From a virus, in IMG/VR virus record IMGVR_UViG_3300022902_001407, positions 1 to 45,849 of that record: DNA of 45,849 bases. One strand, written 5' to 3'. Positions 8,374 to 18,014 of the stretch are shown one piece after another. The translations under genes were made by a program, and so were the position numbers. Under the pieces are notes generated by a model. That model did no database searches, was not told the DNA's origin, and was given only the letters and a program-made list of their open reading frames with translations. How positions within the stretch are numbered: the stretch's first letter is position 1; each line of letters begins with the position of its first letter.

Positions 8374-9432
8374 ATGGCTGCAAGAGCTATAACAACCTAT
8401 ATTAACGCTATTGTTCAGGACTCGATTCTCAATAAAGGTAATGTGATTGATAATATCTTTGAAGGGAATCCTGGTCTTGACTGGTTCTGGACGATGCGCG
8501 AAAGGCAAGTTGGAGGCGAGAGGTGTAATTGGATATTTTACCGATCCGATCCTCAACAGGGGCAGACAATTTCGTTATACGAAGATTATCTGGTAGCTCC
8601 AGTTGACGACGAACTTCAGGCTTCAATCATTTGGGCAGATTACATCTTCCCGCTCGTGTTGTCAAAAACACTCTTGAAGAAAGTCACAGGCAAAGATGGG
8701 TTAATCAACCTGACTCTTGCCTCGATGGAGAAAACCAGAAAATCAGCGAAAGCACAACTGTCACAGGATCTGTATGGTGTTGGTGACGATTATGCCCACC
8801 CTGTATTTAATGGTAAGACCAATGCCAACCCATTGTTTGGTATTGACGGTATTGTTGGTGTTGACAGGACTTATGCTGGGTTCGACAGCACGACCTACAC
8901 TCAGTTGGATTCAACTGTTGTAACCATTGATGGTTCAACGTATGCAGACATGTATTCATCTTCTGATGCGAATTACTTGCCTGATGCGATGGAAAATGTC
9001 ATTACCGAAACCGACTTCGATGATGGAGACAAAGGGATCAACAAGATTCTAACCACCAAGATCGGGTTGGAAGCATTGAAACGAGCAGTTGGTCGTGGTG
9101 ATGCTGGACAGGCTGCAAGTACTGTTGGTGGTATGCGTATTGACGGTGGCTACCCGAAGGATGGAGTCGCTAAAGCTGGTGTAACTTCGTTCTGGTGGGG
9201 TGGTATTCCCGTAAACCGTGATAACAAGTGTACTGCCGGAAGAATGTTCTTCTTGAATTCGGACACCATGTATATGAAAGTTCTCGCAGGGTCTGACATG
9301 ACCTATGAACCTGCTGAACCGAATTCTGCTGGTGATTCCATTGTTGGAAACTTCAGTGTATCTGCACAGATCATCTGCACCGAGCCTCGTAGGCAAGGTA
9401 AGATCACTGGAATTTCAACAGACAGAACATAA
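8374..9432 (+). CDS. Major capsid protein
   Basis: A 352-residue protein that builds the icosahedral shell, presumably with the HK97 fold. Its context (scaffold before, decoration-like protein after), its length and a very strong AAGGAGG ribosome binding site fit the most abundant virion protein. It has a helical N terminus, a long beta-rich middle with Asp/Thr/Tyr loops (about 150-210), and the IGLEALKRAVGRGDAG stretch (about 230-245) typical of a spine-helix region in phage capsids. No signs of proteolytic maturation are evident. Confidence 0.85.
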   Translation: MAARAITTYINAIVQDSILNKGNVIDNIFEGNPGLDWFWTMRERQVGGERCNWIFYRSDPQQGQTISLYEDYLVAPVDDELQASIIWADYIFPLVLSKTLLKKVTGKDGLINLTLASMEKTRKSAKAQLSQDLYGVGDDYAHPVFNGKTNANPLFGIDGIVGVDRTYAGFDSTTYTQLDSTVVTIDGSTYADMYSSSDANYLPDAMENVITETDFDDGDKGINKILTTKIGLEALKRAVGRGDAGQAASTVGGMRIDGGYPKDGVAKAGVTSFWWGGIPVNRDNKCTAGRMFFLNSDTMYMKVLAGSDMTYEPAEPNSAGDSIVGNFSVSAQIICTEPRRQGKITGISTDRT

Positions 9433-9442
9433 GGAGGAAATG

Positions 9443-10168
9443 ATGAACGTAAACCACATGAACTTCAATTACACCGACACTTTTAGTTCCAGTGACATTG
9501 AAACTGGAGCTGGATACAAACTCGGTGATCGTGTTGAAACCCCAAATGGCATCTTTGTTCTGACTGAAGCCAATGGTGACTTGACTAAAGGGATGATCCT
9601 TACTGATGTTCTCCTGTATGCTACAGATGCAGTGACATATAGTGCGACAGCGTTAACTTTGACGATTGCTGACGCAGGATCAACTGTTGCTCAAGGTAGG
9701 CTTGCTGGACAACTTATTCACTTTGATGACGACGCTAATGACATTGGTGATGCAGTCTACGTCAAGGGGAACACTGCTGGAGCAAGTGGTTCAGCAATGG
9801 TAATTAGCCTTTTTGCGGCAATAACCACTCCTGGAGCAAGTCTTGACATAACGGTGTACGACCCGAACTATGTCAAGAAAACGGCAGCATCTACTGTTCT
9901 TCAGAGAGTTGTAGGTGTGTGTCCAACCACAGTAACTCAGGCAACTGCCCCGTATTTCTGGAGACAGGTTTCTGGTCTTGCTCCTGTATTGACTGGTGGC
10001 ACTGGTGCTGCAAACAGGAAGCTTGACGCTGGTGATGACACGGCTGGGTCTGCTGGTGAATCTACAACCACTGCTGCTGACGATGTAAATTGCTTTGCAA
10101 CAGTCGTTAGCCCATCCCCCGCTGCTGACAAGTTATGTGTTGCAAGAATTAATGGCATCTTGTCGTAG
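9443..10168 (+). CDS. Putative capsid decoration or head-fibre protein
   Basis: A 241-residue, Ala/Thr/Gly-rich beta protein immediately after the capsid gene. The ATG at 9443 lies five bases behind an AGGAGG site; the adjacent ATG at 9440 is too close to it. Segments such as GDRVETPNGIFVLTEANGD and GDAVYVKGNTAG resemble beta-barrel decoration proteins that bind the capsid surface. A strong hairpin follows the gene. The role is inferred from position and fold-like composition. Confidence 0.65.
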   Translation: MNVNHMNFNYTDTFSSSDIETGAGYKLGDRVETPNGIFVLTEANGDLTKGMILTDVLLYATDAVTYSATALTLTIADAGSTVAQGRLAGQLIHFDDDANDIGDAVYVKGNTAGASGSAMVISLFAAITTPGASLDITVYDPNYVKKTAASTVLQRVVGVCPTTVTQATAPYFWRQVSGLAPVLTGGTGAANRKLDAGDDTAGSAGESTTTAADDVNCFATVVSPSPAADKLCVARINGILS

Positions 10169-10176
10169 ATAATCTT

Positions 10177-10208
10177 TTGAGGTGGAGGTTTAACTATCTC
10201 CACCTCAA
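10177..10208 (+). terminator. Strong hairpin after the capsid genes (terminator-like)
   Basis: A perfect 11-bp inverted repeat, TTGAGGTGGAG (10177-10187) and CTCCACCTCAA (10198-10208), encloses a 10-base loop. Only a weak T-run follows (TTAACCTTTC), so it may reduce read-through or protect the 3' end of the capsid mRNA rather than stop transcription fully. That would fit the high demand for capsid relative to connector proteins. Confidence 0.6.
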
Positions 10209-10230
10209 TTAACCTTTCAGGAGTTCCAAA

Positions 10231-11343
10231 ATGCGCGGCATCCTAATGTCGTCTGTTATTAGCGACGTTCTGACTGTACTCTTAGATGAGTTGCGAGAAG
10301 GAATTGTCCCTAACAGAATATTTGTTGAGAGACTTTTCAATCGTGCTCATCAGGAAATAGTTACACAACTTGAGAACTTCAAGTTCAATCTCAGAACCAC
10401 AATCACAAAACAAACAAGTGAGTCAGTAACGGCTACGGCTAACACTGACACGAGAACGATCTATGCGAGTGGATCTGCGTTTACTGACGACGAGCACAAT
10501 GGGTGGTTGGCTAAGAACTCCACCTCTAAGGGTGAAGCGTTCATAACGGATACTGTTGAAACTGGATCAGTTCTGTATCTATCACATGCTATTGCGGGAC
10601 AAGCTTCTGGTGATGCCATAACCATTGAGAGACTTGCGAAGTGGGTTGATCTGCCCTGGTACGTTATTCGACCTTACGAACATGATGGTGTTCATTGGGG
10701 TGGGAATAACCAACGTCTTGATCCTATCAGTTTACCTGAGATGCAAGATTTATACAGGAGTAACTCTGCTCCGGTTGGAACACCTTGTAAATATGCGATT
10801 GAGAATCAGAGACTATGGATATACCCGCAACCGACATCTACGGATATTCTGAAGATTTCTGGTTATCGTAGACCTGCTGACTGTATGGATATTGCAACAA
10901 CGTCTAATGGAAGTTCTCGTGGGGACACCATTATTAGCACGAATTTCCCAACCAGAGAAGACGACCATTATCAAGGGACTGATGTACTTATAAAGTCAGG
11001 AACCTATGCTGGTGAGGTTCGTACAATTGACGAGTATGATCAGGCGAATAAGACTGCGTACTTTGAATCCCCATTCTCAGGACAAATAGATTCCGGTGTT
11101 GAGATCGAACTTCTGTCTGCATTTACCGAAGAGTATCGTGGGCTGATGGAAGATTACTTAAAGTGGAACTTATATAGACGGCATAAAGAGTTCCGCAATG
11201 AAGCAAGTTATTACGAGGCTGAATACAGGAACAGACTTAACGAGTTGATTCAAGTCCACAGACGAAAAACTACATCGAATGCAAATCTTGGAAGTAGTGG
11301 AAGATTTAGAACTAACAGACCAATTGTTCAGGTGAGTAGCTAA
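10231..11343 (+). CDS. Head-tail adaptor-like protein 1
   Basis: A 370-residue protein, first of three consecutive connector-like genes. The N terminus is a helical bundle, the middle is beta-rich (ASGSAFTDDEHNGWLAK and a second similar element near residues 235-275), and the C terminus is a long helix ending in a basic tail (DYLKWNLYRRHKEFRNEA). This helix-beta-helix plan matches phage adaptor proteins that bind under the portal. The start follows an AGGAG site seven bases upstream. Family membership is inferred. Confidence 0.6.
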   Translation: MRGILMSSVISDVLTVLLDELREGIVPNRIFVERLFNRAHQEIVTQLENFKFNLRTTITKQTSESVTATANTDTRTIYASGSAFTDDEHNGWLAKNSTSKGEAFITDTVETGSVLYLSHAIAGQASGDAITIERLAKWVDLPWYVIRPYEHDGVHWGGNNQRLDPISLPEMQDLYRSNSAPVGTPCKYAIENQRLWIYPQPTSTDILKISGYRRPADCMDIATTSNGSSRGDTIISTNFPTREDDHYQGTDVLIKSGTYAGEVRTIDEYDQANKTAYFESPFSGQIDSGVEIELLSAFTEEYRGLMEDYLKWNLYRRHKEFRNEASYYEAEYRNRLNELIQVHRRKTTSNANLGSSGRFRTNRPIVQVSS

Positions 11344-12020
11344 TGCCAATTACATACACGACTTTAGAAGAAATGGTTGGCGACTTTCTGGAAGAAGAAG
11401 GGACTAAACCAGCAAGTGATTGGGTTCGGTATATTCAGGCACTGCGTCAGAAGGGGATCAAATGGGCTGAGATGCAAATGTTACGGCATCTCCCTGACCA
11501 CGATTGCCGGAATCTTATCTATACTGAAGGGATTGCAACTGATGCAAGCGGAGTGATTATCACAACAGAACTTGCTCCTGCTGGGGAAGAAAAGTTCTTT
11601 GGTGTAGTTGACATTTATAACACATCACTTACTCCGGATACCCACTTTGTTGAGATCCCATTTAGTCAGTTGAGATTCAAAGACAACAGAAACTACGATT
11701 ATGGTCATTATTGGTACTATGCAGCGTCAACCCATACAGGAGTAGGGGAAGTCAGGCAGATACAACTCAAGGCAAGTGTTGATGCTGATTACAAATCAGT
11801 TACTGACTCCAACCTGTTTATGACATATAAAGTCATGCCAAGTTCGTATCAGGGTAATTTTGGAGCAGTTAAAGTTCCATTTGAACGGAATGAAGAGTTG
11901 GCTGCTAAAGGTGCTGCTGGATATGTATTCAAAGCAGAGGGTGATCCGAGGGCTGAAAATTTGCTACAAGAATTTTATCAAGAAATAGGAATAAGCGATG
12001 ACAGCACAAGACGTAGTTGA
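11343..12020 (+). CDS. Head-tail adaptor-like protein 2
   Basis: A 225-residue protein that starts in a TAATG overlap with adaptor-like protein 1. It begins with a helical TLEEMVGDFLEEEG element, continues through beta-rich sequence and ends in a helix with GDPRAENLLQEFYQEIG, a plan shared with its neighbours. It may be a second ring or a tail-hub protein below the portal. The 3' end overlaps the next gene by 23 bases. Confidence 0.55.
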   Translation: MPITYTTLEEMVGDFLEEEGTKPASDWVRYIQALRQKGIKWAEMQMLRHLPDHDCRNLIYTEGIATDASGVIITTELAPAGEEKFFGVVDIYNTSLTPDTHFVEIPFSQLRFKDNRNYDYGHYWYYAASTHTGVGEVRQIQLKASVDADYKSVTDSNLFMTYKVMPSSYQGNFGAVKVPFERNEELAAKGAAGYVFKAEGDPRAENLLQEFYQEIGISDDSTRRS

Positions 12021-12618
12021 TGACGTAGAATATGATCTGGATCTACAGGGTATAGTTGTTAATCCTGGCAGGTTGTTGGCTCTTGTGAAGGAGGCTGAAA
12101 ATAACTTCTGTCACAACACCAGATGTTTATTCAAAGAGGGTACTCAGGCAACTACGGCAGATACTTATGACTACAACCTTCAAACTAAAGTTAGTGAAGG
12201 TGGGGTAACAGAGAAGATCATAACGATTCATTCTGCTAAATATGGTGCGTCTGGTGCTGAAGAACCAATGAATGAAGTGAGTGTGAATGCCTTCAATAAG
12301 ATCAGCGACTTCTACTCTGATGTATACGAAGACATTTACACGATGGTTACAAGATTGACCATGAGGCTATTTCATAACCCAACAACGGCATATAACATAA
12401 AGTTCATTTACAGTTATGAGCCGAACACTGATATTACAAAAAGGGCATCTACGCTAACTTTAGATGATATTTACAGGGAGGCATTGTACGACTATTGTAT
12501 GTGGAAGTCACTTGCCCCAATCCCAAAGTTTGTTGAGTTGGCTGATCATTACCGGAAGTTGTACATGAATGAAACGAAAGCTAATGTTTGCATTCCAAAA
12601 AAAGAAAACATAAAGTAG
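11998..12618 (+). CDS. Head-tail adaptor-like protein 3
   Basis: A 206-residue protein, the third in the connector cluster. It repeats the same plan: helical N terminus (VVDDVEYDLDLQG), a beta-rich centre, and a C-terminal helix pair (LTLDDIYREALYDYCMWKSL) resembling the end of adaptor-like protein 1. Three adjacent genes with similar layout suggest stacked adaptor rings or ancient duplication. Function is inferred from order and layout. Confidence 0.55.
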   Translation: MTAQDVVDDVEYDLDLQGIVVNPGRLLALVKEAENNFCHNTRCLFKEGTQATTADTYDYNLQTKVSEGGVTEKIITIHSAKYGASGAEEPMNEVSVNAFNKISDFYSDVYEDIYTMVTRLTMRLFHNPTTAYNIKFIYSYEPNTDITKRASTLTLDDIYREALYDYCMWKSLAPIPKFVELADHYRKLYMNETKANVCIPKKENIK

Positions 12619-12629
12619 AGGACAAACCA

Positions 12630-13274
12630 TTGAAACACAAGACTTTAATACTGGTAATTATCCTATTAGGGATTACGATTGCTGGTGGGTCATTTGCAGT
12701 AGACCTCAATAAGGAGCGAAATAAGCTCCAAGCGTCTTCTGCTGAAAACCAGAAAGAAGGGTATTGGGCTTCTAATACATTTGTAACCTATACCCGTGTA
12801 AATGGGTATCCAACGGGAAAGGTTTATTACTTTTCGCTCGATGCTGATAGCGCATCAACTCAAGGGGCTGTTGATATTCCGTTATGGAAGCATTGGGGTA
12901 CTAAGGCTGCATATTCAATATCAGTCACTGATACTGGGGCAGGACTACTTACAGATGGGGATTCCCTTTTCACTGAGATCCTTGTTCGGGGGATGAATGC
13001 CAATCTTGAGGTTGGCACTGCTGTTACGCTTAATGATAGTGGGAACAACCAAGCAACCGTAAAGATCACGGCACTTAATACTGCCTTAATAGTCGGAGAG
13101 ATTGATATCGACACATTGGTGTATGGCTGGGAGAGGATGAAGTTGACGTGTACGCAGTCATTAGTGGATGCTCAAAACACAGCAACCCTTCAAGTGTTGC
13201 TAATGGTATCCCTACCGTTCAGCACAGAGTACCTTGAATCCCCGTACTTCATAAGAGAGGAGACAGAAAATTGA
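12630..13274 (+). CDS. Putative secreted beta-rich protein in the tail module
   Basis: A 214-residue protein when started at the TTG at 12630, which follows an AGAGG site by eight bases; an earlier in-frame TTG at 12588 has no such site. The start reads KHKTLILVIILLGITIAGG, a clear Sec signal peptide (basic n-region, about 16 hydrophobic residues) with a likely cut after SFA. The rest is Thr/Asp-rich and beta-like. A signal peptide is odd for a protein encoded between connector and tail genes, since tails assemble in the cytoplasm. Confidence 0.65.
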   Translation: MKHKTLILVIILLGITIAGGSFAVDLNKERNKLQASSAENQKEGYWASNTFVTYTRVNGYPTGKVYYFSLDADSASTQGAVDIPLWKHWGTKAAYSISVTDTGAGLLTDGDSLFTEILVRGMNANLEVGTAVTLNDSGNNQATVKITALNTALIVGEIDIDTLVYGWERMKLTCTQSLVDAQNTATLQVLLMVSLPFSTEYLESPYFIREETEN

Positions 13275-13771
13275 AAATAAGATACATTTTAATACTCCTG
13301 TTACTCTTTGTGACGACAACTGTATTTGCTGTTGAGTTTCCGAAAAGTACACAGTCTTTATCAAGTGCGACATCGGTTATCCGAACAGCAACGCAACAGA
13401 CCTTTTCCGGCAAAGGGACTTCATACACATTCTTGGTTCGCACGTTAGCGACAAACGACTATGCAAGGTTCTTTATCCCTATAAGTGGCATGGATGCCGG
13501 GACGCTAACATACAGTACAGCATCGGATTCTGACTCAGTATTTGTGAGTGTAAGGTATGGAACTGCCAATGGTATTGGAAGTGGGGAAAAGGTATACTAT
13601 GCTCCAGTTGTGCAGGACAGTTCATTGTATTGGTACAAAGCCCAGAGTAAGTCTAAAATAGATACTAACCTTGACATATTCCCTGCTCCGTGGCTCGTCG
13701 TTGACGTATCTGCTGCTGGCGGGACATGGACAAACAACACAACTGTCGAAGTATTCATAAAAGAGGAATAG
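13271..13771 (+). CDS. Putative secreted protein, partner of the preceding gene
   Basis: A 166-residue protein that starts with TTG in a TTGA overlap with the previous gene. The N terminus KIRYILILLLLFVTTTVFA is a textbook signal peptide with a cleavage site after VFA. The mature part is Ser/Thr-rich and beta-like, similar in style to the preceding secreted protein. The two are translationally coupled and probably act together. No lipobox Cys is present. Function unknown. Confidence 0.65.
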   Translation: MKIRYILILLLLFVTTTVFAVEFPKSTQSLSSATSVIRTATQQTFSGKGTSYTFLVRTLATNDYARFFIPISGMDAGTLTYSTASDSDSVFVSVRYGTANGIGSGEKVYYAPVVQDSSLYWYKAQSKSKIDTNLDIFPAPWLVVDVSAAGGTWTNNTTVEVFIKEE

Positions 13772-13776
13772 AATCC

Positions 13777-16700
13777 TTGCCGTTAGAATTTGAAACGAAG
13801 ACTAATCGACCCCAAACCGGAGGCATGGTCACTGGGGTCGATGGAAGATTTATCAGAGACGACCAATTCCAATTGCTACAGAACCTCATGTTCGAGGATG
13901 GACAATGGGGAAAACGTCTTGGCTTAGAAGATCTCTATCTTTCAAATCCTGACACAACTGATATCCAGTATCGGATATATTATTCTGGTGCTGGTGGATT
14001 TGCAAATGGTGATGCTGTAACAGGTGCGGTTTCAGGAACGGTTGGTCAAGTTGTAGATACTCAGGCGACATATCTGCGATTATCTACTTTGGTTTCTGGC
14101 GATTTCATTATTGGGGAAGCGATAAGTGGTGCTCCTTCAGGAGGCTCAGGAACTGTCACTCAAGTTCAAGTCCCCCTTCAGGGTACAATACTCGGTCTGT
14201 GGCGACTTTATAAGCCTAACGGGGATAAATACAGTCTCTGTGTGGATGTTGATATAACAACCCATAATTGCCGTCTATTAATGAAGAAGAATGACACGAT
14301 AACACCATCAACACCTCCTGTTGGATGGAAGGTTATTGACAAAAATTTCAATGTCAATGCCACTGGTGCTGAGTTATCGTATTACTTCACTGCACTGTTT
14401 GGTGATAAATTAATTCTAACAGACGGACGTGGTGATGTCCGGTTCTTTGAAGAACAGGATGGAACGAATATTGTACGTGGGAGACTTGGAGCATTACCTC
14501 CGAAACGGCAGTCATCTATTGGAACGACCAAGTGGGGAAGTGATACAATTATTGATGGTGGTTTCGTAAGATACTGTACGGTGTATGTTTATGAAGATGA
14601 AGATGGGAAGGTGTCATTTAGCAACCCCTCGCCTCGCACTGCTATCTACGCTGGCGACTGGATGGGAAAGGCTCATAATGGGATACCATTTAGCTCTCCG
14701 GGCTTAGAAGACCCTGTCATTCTTAAACAAGTTGGTATGGAGCAATTAGAGATCAACAACATCCCTGTCGGCACAGAATATCAGTCTTCAGCAACTGACA
14801 CCAATCAAATAAAGAGGATTATCAGACGGGATGTTTATCGGCAGGTGAAAAGATTCTCTGATGAATTATTCCAGAGTTGGGAAAAGATTGGAGAGGAACG
14901 GATAATTGAAGGTGAGGGTGGCGAAGAGTTTCTTGATCAGGATTTGAATCCACCAAGAACCCCATTGGATATCGACAACTTTGCACCGCCTAAATCACGA
15001 TACCCTTTGACGCATAAGAACCACCTGATGCTGTATAATTACACTGAAGATGCTATTATTGCTCCTTCTGACCAGTCTGACGAGACTTACGAGTATTACG
15101 AAGCATTCGGGTTACTAAAGCGATCAACTCTTGTTGTCAAGAATAACACCAATCGTGGCTACACAGATGCAATTGTCCGGATAAAGCTTCAGTGGCACAC
15201 ATCTACAGGTGTGGGGTACATAGACTTTGATGATACTGTTGCTAATGCTGAAAGGCGCATTCGATTTACGGATAGCGACGGCAAGACTATAATTCCTCAT
15301 TACATAGAGTCGTACAATAATGTTTTCCCTGCTGCTGGTGGATTAGGAGTAGGGGCAGCGACTCATTCTAATGCTGCTGTTGACGAGATGGTTGTTGTGC
15401 TTCGGGTTCCCGAAATTGTTGCTGGGAGTTCGGCTCGGTTGTATGCGTATTATAATTCTGGATCTCCTGTTGTGGACGTTTCTGATTGGACTGCTGTTTA
15501 TCACAGGCGACATGCTCATTCAGGGATGAATAATCTTCTTAATTTCGACGACGATTTGCCAAGTGAATTTGACTTTCCGTTTGATGTTCCGCCTGTTGCG
15601 GATAAGATCAAGTTTTATGAAATGACGAAGGAAGATGCAGAATGGGATACTGAATTGTCTCTTAATGATGGTGATGCAATGCGGTATGCTAACGATCCCG
15701 GCAAGTCAGGGACTGCATTTGGTGAAAAAACATTACGAATACAAGATGCAAGAAGTACACTATTCCTCCCTGAAATATTGCCTGATCCACAATCTGTTGG
15801 AACTATACAATTTTTCTTTAGGGTTGTAACAATACATGCTGCTCCTGCTGTCAGCCTTATATTCGGGAGTATGCCTCCTTTGAGACAGGGACTCGATGTT
15901 GGCATTAGGGTCAAGTACACGGCTGCTGGAACCGTGCTTAGGATAGAATGGGGTACAGGAAATGCAGAAATTGTAGATGATGTCACAGATGGGAATTGGA
16001 GATTTGTGAGCATTGGGTGGGGAACTGACGACAAGCATATGTACTATCGTGAAGTTGGCGGTAATATAACATATGACATCGACGGGAGCCTTGTTGCCAT
16101 AACTGTTCCGGGTGGTGGTCACTCCTTTGGAAGAACCTCCCCTATTCAGTGGGGTTTGGAAGATGGTTATCTCGATGAACTTACAGTTTTAGAATACTGT
16201 AACACTCCTGAAGAAACTGAACAAGTATTTAGACGACAGAATCTTGATTCGTACTTTTATGACATAACTAACGCTAACGGTGATGTGGAAGGGGCTGGCT
16301 ACGGATGGAATCTTGCAACAGCAACTTGTTCTATCAACACATTAGATCATAAGGACGTTGGCGACTCTGGCGACAGGAAGCCTACTGGACTCGCAATATC
16401 AGACGGAGATAATCCCCATGTGTTTAGCTTCAGGAATAGACGTTCGATTGGTGACGGAACCGGAGAAGGGACAGGGATAACCGAATTAAACGGAAGTGTG
16501 TTTGCATATAAAGACAACGGAATTTACAGGGTTAGAACTGATGGGGAACTGTCACAATGGATAGCAGACGACGCACCTGTTGACGAATCGAAAGGTATTG
16601 GATGTGTGTCACCAATGACACTGAGACGTGCCAGCATAAGAACTCCCGGTGCAGGATGGCGAGAAGCAGACATATTCTTATCCGAAGATGGATTGTACGC

Positions 16701-17730
16701 CTACTTTGGTGGCGGAGAGTTCCTTGAATTGTCTAAGAATATTAGCGATGTGTTCGATGGTCTTGATGGGGAACAGTTGGCAAGTTGCACAGGATTAGTG
16801 TGGCGAGCCAAAGGAAAACACAATGTCTATGTGTTGGGGATAGCAGAAACAGAACGTGCCGACATTGCGACTGAAGGAGAACTTGAACGTCATTCTCCAA
16901 CATACTATGTTGCTGATAAATGCTATGTATTTGACTTGGATATACCGGAGGGCGGGGTACGCATATCGAAACTTACAACGAAACAGGCTGCTGGGTTTAT
17001 TCTTGGATACCCCGTCCAATGGGAAAGTGGCAAAGGAAAAGATAATAGTGAGATGCTATTTGCTAATGGTCAATCAGCCTATATCTACGTGTGGGGTCAA
17101 CGAACCGGAAACGACAAATATGTTGACACATGGACACTGACGGGTGGTGCTGATGTGGATGGCAATATTCCTGTTGCATTAAGGACTCGCAAATTCTGGC
17201 ACGAATCTGCTATGTTCAGGGGAATGAAGGTATTCTACCGAGGACAGAGACTCGACGGGGCAACAATGAAGTGGTATAATAATATCCTCCAGGCGATTCC
17301 AAGAACTTACGATGAGGTTGCATTCGAGTCAGGAGAAAGTGATGATCCCGTAACCCATGCTGGGACGGCTAATATTGAATCAGGGGGAGTGCGAGGGAAG
17401 TTTACTTTGTTACCAAAGGCTGCGAAAGGTGAATGGTTTGATGTCCTTATTGAAGATCAAGTTACTGTTATCAACCATGATGGAGCGGATTTATATGACG
17501 ATGCAGAGACATTAACTGGCGGTACTTCAGGGGCAACAGCAACGGTTGTTTCGCATTCGAGTGGGGTTGTTGTAATAACCTCTGTGGTTGGTGTGTTCGT
17601 GGTTGGTGAGGCAATAACTGGATCTGTATCGGAAGATACTGCTGCTTCAGTTAATTTCGGGAACTTCGCAGACGGTGACTTAAAGTGGGATGGTTTCGCT
17701 TATGAATTTACTAATCTTCCGAGATCATAA
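13777..17730 (+). CDS. Large beta-rich tail protein with lectin-like domains
   Basis: A 1317-residue protein. The TTG at 13777 is preferred because it follows an AGAGGA site and avoids a long overlap with the previous gene. Regions seen: a small GDAVTG/GEAISG module (about 68-131), a DUF2341-like domain (about 449-575), a LamG/concanavalin-like jelly roll (about 648-808), a beta-propeller-like region with repeated short blades (about 888-1158) and a second copy of the small module (about 1241-1288). This suits a tail nozzle or stabilisation protein with built-in carbohydrate-binding parts. The exact place in the particle is inferred. Confidence 0.65.
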   Translation: MPLEFETKTNRPQTGGMVTGVDGRFIRDDQFQLLQNLMFEDGQWGKRLGLEDLYLSNPDTTDIQYRIYYSGAGGFANGDAVTGAVSGTVGQVVDTQATYLRLSTLVSGDFIIGEAISGAPSGGSGTVTQVQVPLQGTILGLWRLYKPNGDKYSLCVDVDITTHNCRLLMKKNDTITPSTPPVGWKVIDKNFNVNATGAELSYYFTALFGDKLILTDGRGDVRFFEEQDGTNIVRGRLGALPPKRQSSIGTTKWGSDTIIDGGFVRYCTVYVYEDEDGKVSFSNPSPRTAIYAGDWMGKAHNGIPFSSPGLEDPVILKQVGMEQLEINNIPVGTEYQSSATDTNQIKRIIRRDVYRQVKRFSDELFQSWEKIGEERIIEGEGGEEFLDQDLNPPRTPLDIDNFAPPKSRYPLTHKNHLMLYNYTEDAIIAPSDQSDETYEYYEAFGLLKRSTLVVKNNTNRGYTDAIVRIKLQWHTSTGVGYIDFDDTVANAERRIRFTDSDGKTIIPHYIESYNNVFPAAGGLGVGAATHSNAAVDEMVVVLRVPEIVAGSSARLYAYYNSGSPVVDVSDWTAVYHRRHAHSGMNNLLNFDDDLPSEFDFPFDVPPVADKIKFYEMTKEDAEWDTELSLNDGDAMRYANDPGKSGTAFGEKTLRIQDARSTLFLPEILPDPQSVGTIQFFFRVVTIHAAPAVSLIFGSMPPLRQGLDVGIRVKYTAAGTVLRIEWGTGNAEIVDDVTDGNWRFVSIGWGTDDKHMYYREVGGNITYDIDGSLVAITVPGGGHSFGRTSPIQWGLEDGYLDELTVLEYCNTPEETEQVFRRQNLDSYFYDITNANGDVEGAGYGWNLATATCSINTLDHKDVGDSGDRKPTGLAISDGDNPHVFSFRNRRSIGDGTGEGTGITELNGSVFAYKDNGIYRVRTDGELSQWIADDAPVDESKGIGCVSPMTLRRASIRTPGAGWREADIFLSEDGLYAYFGGGEFLELSKNISDVFDGLDGEQLASCTGLVWRAKGKHNVYVLGIAETERADIATEGELERHSPTYYVADKCYVFDLDIPEGGVRISKLTTKQAAGFILGYPVQWESGKGKDNSEMLFANGQSAYIYVWGQRTGNDKYVDTWTLTGGADVDGNIPVALRTRKFWHESAMFRGMKVFYRGQRLDGATMKWYNNILQAIPRTYDEVAFESGESDDPVTHAGTANIESGGVRGKFTLLPKAAKGEWFDVLIEDQVTVINHDGADLYDDAETLTGGTSGATATVVSHSSGVVVITSVVGVFVVGEAITGSVSEDTAASVNFGNFADGDLKWDGFAYEFTNLPRS

Positions 17731-18014
17731 TGGGTGATGCAGAAAGAGAAATTCGGACTAAGGTTTCACAGACTCATGAAGTCCAAGATTCGTTGCCTAA
17801 TGATAAAGAAGGCTTTGATGGTGAGCGGAGGTTTATTAAGCGACCTAAATCGAGAAATGGTGTGAAATATGATTTAGCGAAGAAGTATCCCGATGGGTGG
17901 AGGAAACAACTTCAGGGTGCAGATATGGTGAGTGACAAAGATGGGGTGAGACTTGAAGTGCAGTTAGGGAACAAAATCTATCGAGTAAAATTGGAAGAGG
18001 TCGAAAATGGCTAA
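17730..18014 (+). CDS. Small hypothetical protein between tail and internal virion genes
   Basis: A 94-residue, charged protein that starts in a TAATG overlap with the tail gene and overlaps the next gene by 8 bases. The C-terminal half (GADMVSDKDGVRLEVQLGNKIYRVKLEEVEN) has beta-hairpin character; the N-terminal half is hydrophilic. No known family recognised. Confidence 0.65.
   Translation: MGDAEREIRTKVSQTHEVQDSLPNDKEGFDGERRFIKRPKSRNGVKYDLAKKYPDGWRKQLQGADMVSDKDGVRLEVQLGNKIYRVKLEEVENG

Noticed and set aside
15615-16122. Two long minus-strand frames inside the large tail gene
   Set aside because: They are antisense to a well-supported coding region, overlap each other in different frames and lack ribosome binding sites.
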